Assembly: GCA_009746045.1 (NCBI GenBank)
Contig: RPFO01000380.1
Span: 1,680,583 to 1,722,604, forward strand
Origin: Mesostigma viride
Lineage: Eukaryota; Streptophyta; Mesostigmatophyceae; Mesostigmatales; Mesostigmataceae
DNA length: 42,022 nt
Direction of reading: 5' to 3'
Below are positions 1-8,409 of this stretch, piece after piece (position 1 is the stretch's first letter; the number at the start of each line of letters is the position of its first letter). The translations under genes and the position numbers were made by a program. The notes beneath the pieces were generated by a model. The model was given only the letters and a program-made list of their open reading frames with translations, was not told the DNA's origin and did no database searches.

Positions 1-2
1 TG

Positions 3-182
3 ATCATCGACCGGCTGTTCGTGTCTGCTGGAGATTGCATGTTCTGGTTGAGGGAATACGTGCATGAGTGGGGACCCGACGGTGTTGACGAGTTTGAGAA
101 AGCGGTTCGTGAGGTGATGTCCGCGCTGGGGCAGGAGTACAAGTTCGAGTGCGTGACTGACGCGAATCGATTATGCGACTGA
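3..182 (+). CDS. C-terminal end of an unrecognised protein (5' end outside window)
   Basis: An open frame enters from the left edge and stops at the TGA at 180-182, giving 59 residues. The peptide is acidic, with a helical stretch DEFEKAVREVMSALG, and ends ...DANRLCD. The next gene downstream ends in a similar way (...ERARNACD). That hints at a shared C-terminus, but it is too short to prove paralogy. The first palindrome repeat begins about 25 bases after the stop, the same arrangement as behind the genes ending at 1259 and 13702. I do not recognise the family. The call rests on the open frame, its composition and its place at the head of a same-strand cluster. Confidence 0.45.
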   Translation: MIDRLFVSAGDCMFWLREYVHEWGPDGVDEFEKAVREVMSALGQEYKFECVTDANRLCD

Positions 183-478
183 AGTGTTGGGTGTGATTTT
201 CTTTGCGCCAACGGCCGTTGGAACCTGCAAATTAGGGTTTGATTTTCTTTGCGCCAACGGCCGCAGCTGGAAAGTTGGGTGTGATTCGCCACGTGGCACT
301 ATGGATGTAATCAATAAATGCATAATAAAAATTTTTTTGTGCATTTTTCGTGCGCCAACGGCCGTTGGAGGCTGGAAAATGGTGTGATTTTCGTGCGAGT
401 AATAAATCATTCTTGTTGTTTCAAGCCAACGGCCGTTGACGGTGAGAAATGTGTATCAAACGGTGTTGGTGGTCGCAG
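183..478. repeat. Intergenic palindrome repeats, cluster A
   Basis: Four copies of the palindrome-bearing unit (core CCAACGGCCGTTGG, its own reverse complement) start near 207, 253, 353 and 424. The second and fourth are degenerate on one side. The flanking words match the large arrays at 11886-12491 and 13704-14365 (upstream GTGATTTTCTTTGCG, downstream GAACCTGCAAATTAGGGT). No convincing gene is seen in this interval. Confidence 0.85.
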
Positions 479-1259
479 ATGGCGGTCAAATGCACGGTTG
501 CGTGGTGCCAGGAAGCGAGAGCAGGAGGGGATGACTTGTGCGTGCGTCATGTCAGCGTGCGAACGGGAATGGCAGGGAGGGTGAAGGATTTGTTTGCAAA
601 AAAGGGGGGTGTATCGCCCGGGATTGCCAGCTTCCATTCGGGACGGATTGCATGCCTTTTTGTGATGGACACGCCAAGTTGTCAGGGGAGATGCAAGAGG
701 TGATCAAAGGAGGCTTGTTGTTTGTGCATGGCGAGTCCAGTGCTGGTGAAGGACCTCTTGTCCTGAGTTTTGAGGTGGAAGTGCTGGAAGTCTGGAAAGA
801 ATGGCGGTCAGGTCGCGGGAATGGATGTTGAATCACCCTGACTTTGACTCGTATGCCTACTGCCAAGGTTTCGGGGACGCCGTTTTTACATGGATGCTGT
901 GCTCGGAGGATGACGTGCATGCGATTGTTTCGCATGACGACTTGGATATCGCAGGCGCCATGGGCGCAGACCTGTTGTTGTATTTCATGATTGGATGGGG
1001 TTGCGGATTTTTGGAAGGTGATTGGTGGGTCCCGCACCTCGCAAGGCTTACTTTTGCGGTCGGCGAATTGCCTGTACCTGTTGAAGTCTCAAAAACTCGT
1101 GTGGAGATGGCTGCCGTTCTGGCATCGGGGGTTAAGCGCCAAGCCCGATTTGCCATGACCGTTGTTGCTGATGCTGAGGGGGAGGAAATTGAAAAGGTCG
1201 TGGAAAGGGTCGTCCTGGCCTCTGCTTTGGTGGAGAGAGCAAGGAATGCATGCGACTAG
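479..1259 (+). CDS. Unrecognised zinc-cluster protein, reading frame changes twice by -1
   Basis: The ATG at 479 directly follows CAG, as in the genes at 1868 and 2666. The protein opens MAVKCTVAWC and places a C-x4-C-x10-C-x2-H ligand set in its first 25 residues. At 598-609 the sequence is A6G6. The upstream frame reads through it as gcA AAA AAG GGG and soon becomes less protein-like. Stepping back one base continues into a second ligand set, C-x4-C-x11-C-x2-H (CIARDC...CDGH), and runs to a TGA at 829-831. A further -1 step, or a fresh start at ATG 801, gives the remainder to TAG 1257-1259, ending ERARNACD. The first shift lies on a textbook slippery heptamer, A_AAA_AAG. The second has no such site. 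This may be programmed frameshifting, a decaying gene or assembly indels. Paired Cys/His sets of this spacing usually bind zinc. No function is recognised. Confidence 0.5.
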
Positions 1260-1263
1260 GTGT

Positions 1264-1290
1264 TTTTGGTCGCCAACGGCCGTTGGACTT
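1264..1290. repeat. Single palindrome unit immediately after a stop codon
   Basis: The stop at 1257-1259 is followed within about 13 bases by GCCAACGGCCGTTGG, preceded by GTGTTTTTGGTC. The same spacing and T-rich lead-in occur after the stop at 13702. This suggests a 3'-UTR or transcript-end element, although that role is inferred from position only. Confidence 0.7.
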
Positions 1291-1363
1291 GCAAAATGTC
1301 CTGTGAGCTGAGTCCGTTTCTTAACTTGCCATGGACGTCGGTTGTGCAGGGGCAGGGTGTAGG

Positions 1364-1674
1364 ATGGAGTGCGGAAAAGAAGGAAAGGAAGGGGGGAGAC
1401 TACAAAGGAAAACCTGATAGAGATTGTGGAGGCCGAACTGGAAGACCTGCCCGATCTGGTTCTCGAAGAGGACGGGCAATTGCACGCTGAACGTCTTGAT
1501 GGCGTGGGCATGATGATGTCGGAGGTTGATGGGTATGGTGGAATTGCTAAAGGTGTATTGCGTAAATTGAGGCGTGAGGAGGATGTGGGGACTCCGGCTC
1601 ATGTTTTGGTCAGTTTTATGAACGACAATTGGGGTCGAATGCAACCCACTAAAGATGGGGAGGATGTTGACTAG
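1364..1674 (+). CDS. Small acidic unrecognised protein, probable -1 frameshift near the start
   Basis: From about 1395 an open frame encodes an acidic, protein-like sequence (IEIVEAELEDLPDLVL, then LRKLRREEDVGTPAHVLVSF) that stops at 1672-1674. It has no ATG near its start. The nearest upstream ATGs (1331, 1364) are in the frame one base later, so a -1 change within the G/A-rich 1371-1425 stretch would be needed. That is the same direction as in the gene before it. Alternatively the protein starts at the internal ATG in GVGMMMSEVDG. No domain is recognised. It sits on the same strand as its neighbours, with palindrome copies on both sides. Confidence 0.35.
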
Positions 1675-1867
1675 AATGTGATTTTAGGATGAATGTAAAT
1701 TTATTTAATAAAGAAGAATCATTTGGAAAAAATCGCCTGATGGTGTCAAGTTTTGTGCGTCTAAGGCCAACGGCCGTTGGGTGTGTGGAATTTAACAGGG
1801 CCAACGGCCGTTGACCCTGCTGAATGCGTGCGTTTGCGGGTGGTGTAAAAAATATCGATGTGCACAG
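1675..1867. repeat. Intergenic region with two palindrome copies
   Basis: GGCCAACGGCCGTTG occurs near 1763 and 1799, about 36 bases apart and shorter than the ~45-bp period of the big arrays. The rest is AT-rich (TTTATTTAATAAAG near 1700). The following gene's ATG at 1868 is preceded directly by CAG. Confidence 0.75.
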
Positions 1868-2341
1868 ATGGACCCCATTCGATGCGAACATCCGGATTGT
1901 CAATGGGAAGGAATGCCGACGGACAGCGAGTGGTTCTGTCCCAAGCATTCTGACGTATGGGGGGCGTTGTTTGCCGAAATCGAGAGCGGGCTGATGACGA
2001 TTGACCGTCACATCGTGACGAAAAAGTGGAAGCCTTGGCCCAACAACATGGTTTTGGTCTTGTACTATGTTGACAAGAAGCCTCGATTCATGCTGCGTGA
2101 TGCAGAGTGGGTGATAGAGGAGGTGGGACAGATGCGACCTGGAGAGGGGATAGGCGGAGAGGACAAGCCGCCAAGGCATGTGTGGGCTTACATGGGAGAC
2201 CATCCCGACTGTCCAACGGCCAAAGTGTGGCATGATATGGGAAGGGACCTGGCCACGGAGTCCGCGTATGAGTGCGCGCGACTCGTGACAGCGCTCTTGA
2301 AGGGGGAGGTGAAAGACCTGATGCGCAAGGGGGGTTGGTAG
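1868..2341 (+). CDS. Unrecognised zinc-cluster protein, 157 aa
   Basis: ATG 1868 was chosen because it is the first in frame, follows CAG directly and places the ligand set at the extreme N-terminus (MDPIRCEHPDC...FCPKH, C-x4-C-x12-C-x2-H). The frame is intact to the TAG at 2339-2341. After the zinc motif come an aromatic stretch (KWKPWPNNMVLVLYYVD) and a C-terminal helix, ATESAYECARLVTALLKG. That helix resembles LQGVARECAYTLMTNNG in the next gene, so I read the two as diverged paralogues. It lies in the same-strand cluster, 193 bases after the previous stop. Function is unknown. Zinc binding is inferred only from cysteine/histidine spacing. Nucleic-acid binding would be a guess. Confidence 0.6.
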   Translation: MDPIRCEHPDCQWEGMPTDSEWFCPKHSDVWGALFAEIESGLMTIDRHIVTKKWKPWPNNMVLVLYYVDKKPRFMLRDAEWVIEEVGQMRPGEGIGGEDKPPRHVWAYMGDHPDCPTAKVWHDMGRDLATESAYECARLVTALLKGEVKDLMRKGGW

Positions 2342-2665
2342 AGCAGATTAGACAGCAGATTAGACGTGTGTGTGATTTTGATGAGGAGATTGATGAGAAG
2401 CCGGCAAAGAGGGGCAGGATGGACAGAATTGCTCAGTAAGAAAGAGAGGGAGAAAATATGATTTGATTAATCTGATGCGTGTAATTGAAACTAATTTATT
2501 TTGTCTCATAAAACTTCTTTGAACGGACCTTCTTTGAACCAACAATTATTGCACAAAAAGACTAGATTGAGAATTGTGTGAGAAAGACGCCAGAGGGGGT
2601 TCTGACGGTGCTCATTGCCCCTGTTATACAATGGCTGCTGTATGGGACTCATGGCAATTGCGCAG
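2342..2665. other. Intergenic gap, cluster A
   Basis: 324 bases with no supported gene. It begins with a short direct duplication (GCAGATTAGACA / GCAGATTAGACG). A second direct repeat is at 2518-2536 (GAACGGACCTTCTTTGAAC overlapping ACCTTCTTTGAAC). It ends in TTGCGCAG immediately before the ATG at 2666. Unlike the other gaps in the cluster it carries no full palindrome copy. Confidence 0.5.
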
Positions 2666-3448
2666 ATGGCAACGAAATGCAAAATCTGTACGGAGCCCGT
2701 AAGGGTCGAGGGACTGTGCGCGGAACATTACAAGTTCCTACAAGCGCACGACCTCGAGTACCAACATGCCAAGGATCCATACGGGGGGTGTGGATTTCTT
2801 AGATGTGATAGACCACTGGAGGGATTGGATGTGTATTGCAAGACACATCTACCTTTTGCCGAGAAGTTGGAGGACGTGTGCGCTCGTGGGATCGCATACG
2901 TAGCAAGTTTGCAGATGTTGATGGGGAAGACCGGAATGACACGCTCGGTCCTCCACTTCACGGCAACGCACACTGGGGAACGGAAAGTTGAGCTGGTGCG
3001 CCTCGACAGGCAGGGACTCGAGATTTTGGCAGAGGGGGACAGCGCGTACGGGTTTGCTCATGGGCTTAACGTTACCATGGGGGATTCCTTGCAGGGTGTG
3101 GCGCGTGAATGCGCGTACACCTTGATGACGAATAATGGATTTGTGGAAGCACAAAGACTGCACAAGGATATTTTGGAGGCTCTTCTTGCCGCAGAGCCGG
3201 TGGGACTGCCGAAGAGGCCTGAGGAGCGGGACCGTTTGATCAGGATGGTGGTGAAGGCGGATATAGATGCAGATGTGGAGGCCGCAAAGGCGAAGGCAGA
3301 GGAAGCGCGTCGTGCAAAGGAGGAATCGGATCAAGAACTGTTGGAGAAGATGCAGAGCTCCAACAAAATTTTGCATCGTTTGGGGATGGCGGACGTCGCT
3401 TATGAATGCGAGTCCGGGAAGGGGAAGAAACAAAAGAGGAAAAGATAA
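2666..3448 (+). CDS. Unrecognised two-zinc-cluster protein with charged tail, 260 aa
   Basis: The start is ATG 2666, which follows CAG directly; an in-frame ATG at 2651 is possible. Two ligand sets follow each other. CKICTEP...LCAEH is C-x2-C-x9-C-x2-H at residues 5-21. CGFLRC...YCKTH is C-x4-C-x10-C-x2-H at about 48-67. The middle holds a beta-rich stretch (SVLHFTATHTGERKVELVRL) and the helix ARECAYTLMTNN shared with the previous gene. The last third is highly charged and coiled-coil-like (VEAAKAKAEEARRAKEESDQ). It ends in a lysine/arginine tail, KGKKQKRKR, that could be a nuclear localisation signal. The frame is intact. The arrangement recalls the short Cys/His motif of some HNH endonucleases and phage proteins, but no nuclease motif is visible, so no function is assigned. 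Confidence 0.65.
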   Translation: MATKCKICTEPVRVEGLCAEHYKFLQAHDLEYQHAKDPYGGCGFLRCDRPLEGLDVYCKTHLPFAEKLEDVCARGIAYVASLQMLMGKTGMTRSVLHFTATHTGERKVELVRLDRQGLEILAEGDSAYGFAHGLNVTMGDSLQGVARECAYTLMTNNGFVEAQRLHKDILEALLAAEPVGLPKRPEERDRLIRMVVKADIDADVEAAKAKAEEARRAKEESDQELLEKMQSSNKILHRLGMADVAYECESGKGKKQKRKR

Positions 3449-3689
3449 TAATGGGAATGGTCGCCCACTGTTCTTGTCACAGAAATGCTTTTGTTAATGC
3501 TGGCGAACTTGGGACGGTCGTCCGTATTTCAACATTTCCTTGCCTTTAAAATTGATTGATGGGTAAATAATAATACTGAGCAAGCCTTACATTTTATGTG
3601 TCTGTCGTCATACAATTTCGTTATTGTTTCAACCCTTGCAACGAGGTTTTTCTTGTCCCATGCATGCAAGTCTCAACCTTGGTGTCATG
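3449..3689. other. AT-rich gap with no gene seen
   Basis: 3' flank of the preceding gene, then AT-rich sequence up to the plastid-derived insert. No repeat or gene is recognised. Confidence 0.4.
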
Positions 3690-4110
3690 GAACTGCTTGT
3701 CTTTGCATATTACAACCCATTAATGCTCGGTTTGCATCATCATGTTCCACCAAGGGAATAAATGAAGTAGCTATTGAAGCTTGCGTTAGAGAAATCCCCA
3801 AATAATCGACTTCTTCTGCTTTACTACTAAATTCTGGTTTATATCGCACAGGAACATAATTATTTTCAACACTAGAGTAACAAGAAAGTAATAAATATTC
3901 TGGGGCGAATTTAAATTGATCTTGTTGATCTGGAGGTATAAAAATAGGTATTTCACTTTTAATTACTTGATTTTTTTGTAATGTATAAAAAGGACAGGAA
4001 AACATATTCATTTACTTTACTATGCGTAGCTAAAGATCCAATTAAACCGGTATTAGGCCCTTCTGGCGTTTGTATAGGACCATAATGACTAGGTATGTAT
4101 ATCATGTAAC
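3690..4110 (-). pseudogene. rpoB: Plastid rpoB fragment in nuclear DNA (NUPT)
   Basis: The minus strand reads as the C-terminal part of the plastid RNA polymerase beta subunit. [18 protein letters not shown] is followed by a lineage-specific segment and then [20 protein letters not shown] and [16 protein letters not shown], all hallmark rpoB segments in the right order. It is broken. The invariant RIC between HYG and PIQTPEG is missing as an exact 9-base loss. A one-base shift near 4000 separates SKVNEYVF from the SCPFYTLQ segment. Homology stops abruptly at both ends. The stretch is far more AT-rich than flanking coding DNA, as plastid DNA usually is. I infer insertion of a few hundred bases of plastid DNA followed by decay. 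It cannot encode a working polymerase subunit. Confidence 0.9.
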
Positions 4111-4286
4111 GTGCGTGTTTGCAAGTTGGCCGTTGACACTCTACGACGGAGCCAATTTTCGGAAGAACCTGCCTCATTTATGAATGCATCGACTGTGTGC
4201 ATAAATTGTGATCATTGAATTGAACAAAAAAATTCTCTTATTGCCCCAATCATGGCTATTCTCTTAATGCCCTATCATGGCTATTT
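4111..4286. other. Gap with no gene seen
   Basis: Short AT-rich interval between the rpoB fragment and the tandem repeat. CTCTTAATGCCC-like words (4251-4275) foreshadow the repeat that follows. Confidence 0.3.
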
Positions 4287-4612
4287 GTTTGTGTATGTTT
4301 TGCCCATGTTATTACATTAATGGCATGATGTTGTGGATTGCTCTATCTATGATGGTTGTTCGTTTGTGTATGCTTTGCCCATGTTGTTACAGTAATGGCA
4401 TGATGTTGTGGATTGCTAGCTCAATCTATGATGGTTGTTCGTTTGTGTATGCTTTGCCCATGTTGTTACAGTAATGGCATAATGTTGTGGATTGCTAGCT
4501 CAATCTATGATGGTTGTTCGTTTGTGTATGCTTTGCCCATGTTGTTACAGTAATGGCATGATTTTCTGGATTGCTCAACCTATGAGGGTTGTTCGTTTGT
4601 GTATGTTTTGCG
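4287..4612. repeat. 75-79 bp tandem repeat, five copies
   Basis: The word GTTTGTGTATG starts at 4287, 4362, 4441, 4520 and 4595 (steps 75, 79, 79, 75). Each copy also contains TTTTGCCCATGTT or TTTGCCCATGTT, then TAATGGCATGAT and GGATTGCT. The two step sizes come from a 4-base insertion (AGCT in GCTAGCTCAA) in the middle copies. All six frames give low-quality, repetitive peptides, so it is treated as non-coding. Confidence 0.85.
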
Positions 4613-4769
4613 CGCAGATCACAATGGATTGCACCATCTGCCGCAACAAGCGAAGCCCCCTTACTGGTTCCAAGATCTTATCCTACTCGATGCCAAGCAG
4701 GCTGGCGAAGGGTATCCCAGTACGTACTTTGAAACTTGATGCCGCAAAACAACTACAACTTCGTTTTAA

Positions 4770-5173
4770 CCCTTTAGCCGTTTTGAGTGATATTTACAGC
4801 GGACATTACATTTTTGTTGCTACGGGATGAGAATTGAGCTTTGTAATGCTAGCAGGTGTCACCAACCAAACTGTCCGCTATTTGTAGTGGGCATTTATTG
4901 TTAGAGCTTGCAGCTGGGTCCCTGCTCCTCCACATGCAACCTTGGTGTTCATGAGCCCTTTACTAGCTTCCTTTCTGTCAGGGGGTGCTATATTTGGCAC
5001 CCATAGGACATTGCAATATGACCAATGACATGACCCCCAAGGTGGTGAATATATGTGTGTGCTTGTGTCCTATAATGGACCATAACTAACTATTAGGTTG
5101 GTTTGTGGACATTATCATGGAAAGTGACCATTGCCCGGTTTTTATAGCGGGCAGTTGGACACGGTTTTAAGGG
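4770..5173. mobile_element. piggyBac-like MITE, 404 bp
   Basis: The left end reads TTAA then CCCTTTAGCCGTTTTGAG (CCC starts 4770). The right end, in reverse complement, reads TCAA then CCCTTAAAACCGTGTCC (GGG at 5171-5173). Such ends, CCCTT after a TTAA target, are typical of the piggyBac superfamily. Here the right-hand target copy has decayed to TTGA. An internal block at about 4978-5060 (GGGGGTGCTATATTTGG, then CAATATGACCAATGACATG) is shared with the larger element at 23373-25089. No transposase frame is present, so this is a non-autonomous copy. Confidence 0.65.
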
Positions 5174-5265
5174 TTGACCTATTAGCTTTGTCAGGTGTGT
5201 GTGCTGCACCGCACCGCTTGCTAACATATTCGGCGGATTTCTTCTTTGTCGTCTGCGTGTCACAG

Positions 5266-5563
5266 CGTGCTTGTACGCACAACCACCCGCGTTCCCCTCC
5301 GCCGGCGCCCCCGCCGCCGGGCTCTCCGCCGCCACCGGTGTTGCCCCCTCCCGCCGCCGGCCCTTCCGCGCCGTCGGAAGCTGCAGCGGCAGCACAGCAA
5401 ATGCCCCCTCCCCCCGCACCATCGTCGGGGCAAGAGGCGCGCGGCGTTCATGCAGCAAAGGCGGCGAAGGAGCGGAGGAAATCGGCGGCTTCTGGGTCAT
5501 CGGGTTCCGATGCCGCGACGGCAGCAACTGGAAAAGCAACCCACCACACTGCCAGCTGTCCGG
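5266..5563 (+). CDS. Possible orphan exon, Pro/Ala-rich, GC-rich
   Basis: A 298-base block much richer in GC than its surroundings is preceded by TGCGTGTCACAG (acceptor-like) and followed by GTAGGT (donor-like). The open frame encodes a low-complexity, disordered peptide (SPPPAPPPPGSPPPPVLPPP, then AAAAAQQMPPPPAPSSG and AAKAAKERRKSAASGSSG). I find no partner exons. The hexanucleotide array begins only 38 bases further on, so if this is an exon its 3' intron would contain that 2.75-kb array. Pro/Ala composition alone is weak evidence, and GC-rich non-coding DNA would look similar. Confidence 0.25.
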
Positions 5564-5601
5564 GTAGGTGTTACGCACAAGGATGTGATTTTCTTGCGCC
5601 A

Positions 5602-8354
5602 TCCTTGTCCTTGTCCTTGTCCTTGTCCTTGTCCTTGTCCTTGTCCTTGTCCTTGTCCTTGTCCTTGTCCTTGTCCTTGTCCTTGTCCTTGTCCTTGTCC
5701 TTGTCCTTGTCCTTGTCCTTGTCCTTGTCCTTGTCCTTGTCCTTGTCCTTGTCCTTGTCCTTGTCCTTGTCCTTGTCCTTGTCCTTGTCCTTGTCCTTGT
5801 CCTTGTCCTTGTCCTTGTCCTTGTCCTTGTCCTTGTCCTTGTCCTTGTCCTTGTCCTTGTCCTTGTCCTTGTCCTTGTCCTTGTCCTTGTCCTTGTCCTT
5901 GTCCTTGTCCTTGTCCTTGTCCTTGTCCTTGTCCTTGTCCTTGTCCTTGTCCTTGTCCTTGTCCTTGTCCTTGTCCTTGTCCTTGTCCTTGTCCTTGTCC
6001 TTGTCCTTGTCCTTGTCCTTGTCCTTGTCCTTGTCCTTGTCCTTGTCCTTGTCCTTGTCCTTGTCCTTGTCCTTGTCCTTGTCCTTGTCCTTGTCCTTGT
6101 CCTTGTCCTTGTCCTTGTCCTTGTCCTTGTCCTTGTCCTTGTCCTTGTCCTTGTCCTTGTCCTTGTCCTTGTCCTTGTCCTTGTCCTTGTCCTTGTCCTT
6201 GTCCTTGTCCTTGTCCTTGTCCTTGTCCTTGTCCTTGTCCTTGTCCTTGTCCTTGTCCTTGTCCTTGTCCTTGTCCTTGTCCTTGTCCTTGTCCTTGTCC
6301 TTGTCCTTGTCCTTGTCCTTGTCCTTGTCCTTGTCCTTGTCCTTGTCCTTGTCCTTGTCCTTGTCCAGCCTTGTCCTTGTCCTTGTCCTTGTCCTTGTCC
6401 TTGTCCTTGTCCTTGTCCTTGTCCTTGTCCTTGTCCTTGTCCTTGTCCTTGTCCTTGTCCTTGTCCTTGTCCTTGTCCTTGTCCTTGTCCTTGTCCTTGT
6501 CCTTGTCCTTGTCCTTGTCCTTGTCCTTGTCCTTGTCCTTGTCCTTGTCCTTGTCCTTGTCCTTGTCCTTGTCCTTGTCCTTGTCCTTGTCCTTGTCCTT
6601 GTCCTTGTCCTTGTCCTTGTCCTTGTCCTTGTCCTTGTCCTTGTCCTTGTCCTTGTCCTTGTCCTTGTCCTTGTCCTTGTCCTTGTCCTTGTCCTTGTCC
6701 TTGTCCTTGTCCTTGTCCTTGTCCTTGTCCTTGTCCTTGTCCTTGTCCTTGTCCTTGTCCTTGTCCTTGTCCTTGTCCTTGTCCTTGTCCTTGTCCTTGT
6801 CCTTGTCCTTGTCCTTGTCCAGCCTTGTCCTTGTCCTTGTCCTTGTCCTTGTCCTTGTCCTTGTCCTTGTCCTTGTCCTTGTCCCCTTGTCCTTGTCCTT
6901 GTCCTTGTCCTTGTCCTTGTCCAGCCTTGTCCTTGTCCTTGTCCTTGTCCTTGTCCTTGTCCTTGTCCTTGTCCCGTCCGTCCTTGTCCTTGTCCTTGTC
7001 CTTGTCCTTGTCCTTGTCCTTGTCCTTGTCCTTGTCCTTGTCCTTGTCCTTGTCCTTGTCCTTGTCCTTGTCCTTGTCCTTGTCCTTGTCCTTGTCCTTG
7101 TCCTTGTCCTTGTCCTTGTCCTTGTCCTTGTCCTTGTCCTTGTCCTTGTCCTTGTCCTTGTCCTTGTCCTTGTCCTTGTCCTTGTCCTTGTCCTTGTCCT
7201 TGTCCTTGTCCTTGTCCTTGTCCTTGTCCTTGTCCTTGTCCTTGTCCTTGTCCTTGTCCTTGTCCTTGTCCTTGTCCTTGTCCTTGTCCTTGTCCTTGTC
7301 CTTGTCCTTGTCCTTGTCCTTGTCCTTGTCCTTGTCCTTGTCCTTGTCCTTGTCCTTGTCCTTGTCCTTGTCCTTGTCCTTGTCCTTGTCCTTGTCCTTG
7401 TCCTTGTCCTTGTCCTTGTCCTTGTCCTTGTCCTTGTCCTTGTCCTTGTCCTTGTCCTTGTCCTTGTCCTTGTCCTTGTCCTTGTCCTTGTCCTTGTCCT
7501 TGTCCTTGTCCTTGTCCTTGTCCTTGTCCTTGTCCTTGTCCTTGTCCCGTCCGTCCGTCCGTCCTTGTCCTTGTCCTTGTCCTTGTCCTTGTCCTTGTCC
7601 TTGTCCTTGTCCTTGTCCTTGTCCTTGTCCTTGTCCTTGTCCGCGTCCGTCCTTGTCCTTGTCCTTGTCCTTGTCCTTGTCCTTGTCCTTGTCCTTGTCC
7701 TTGTCCTTGTCCTTGTCCTTGTCCTTGTCCTTGTCCTTGTCCTTGTCCTTGTCCTTGTCCTTGTCCTTGTCCTTGTCCTTGTCCTTGTCCTTGTCCTTGT
7801 CCTTGTCCTTGTCCTTGTCCTTGTCCTTGTCCTTGTCCTTGTCCTTGTCCTTGTCCTTGTCCTTGTCCTTGTCCTTGTCCTTGTCCTTGTCCTTGTCCTT
7901 GTCCTTGTCCTTGTCCTTGTCCTTGTCCTTGTCCTTGTCCTTGTCCTTGTCCTTGTCCTTGTCCTTGTCCTTGTCCTTGTCCTTGTCCTTGTCCTTGTCC
8001 TTGTCCTTGTCCTTGTCCGTCCGTCCTTGTCCTTGTCCTTGTCCTTGTCCTTGTCCTTGTCCTTGTCCTTGTCCTTGTCCTTGTCCTTGTCCTTGTCCTT
8101 GTCCTTGTCCTTGTCCTTGTCCTTGTCCTTGTCCTTGTCCTTGTCCTTGTCCTTGTCCTTGTCCTTGTCCTTGTCCTTGTCCTTGTCCTTGTCCTTGTCC
8201 TTGTCCTTGTCCTTGTCCTTGTCCTTGTCCTTGTCCTTGTCCTTGTCCTTGTCCTTGTCCTTGTCCTTGTCCTTGTCCTTGTCCTTGTCCTTGTCCTTGT
8301 CCTTGTCCTTGTCCTTGTCCTTGTCCTTGTCCTTGTCCTTGTCCTTGTCCTTGT
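5602..8354. repeat. 2.75-kb (TTGTCC)n hexanucleotide array
   Basis: About 450 near-perfect copies of TTGTCC (GGACAA on the other strand). Breaks occur near 6366, 6820 and 6922 (CCAGCC), near 6884 (CCCC), and near 6974, 7548-7562, 7643 and 8018, where CCGTCCGTCC variants sit. None of the six phases makes a stop codon, so very long artificial open frames run through (Leu-Ser, Cys-Pro, Leu-Val, and Gly-Gln, Lys-Asp, Thr-Arg repeats). They should not be annotated as genes. The array starts directly after the lead-in half of the palindrome unit (GTGATTTTCTTGCGCCA at 5585-5601). Confidence 0.97.
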
Positions 8355-8409
8355 GCCAGCACACATCAATCCAAAAACGCGTTTTTGTTCCCTGGTAATT
8401 ATTTCAAGA

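Noticed and set aside
4618-4830. MDCTICRNKRSPL as another zinc-cluster gene
   Set aside because: Only one CxxC is present, with no CxxH partner, and the frame runs across the MITE boundary at 4770.
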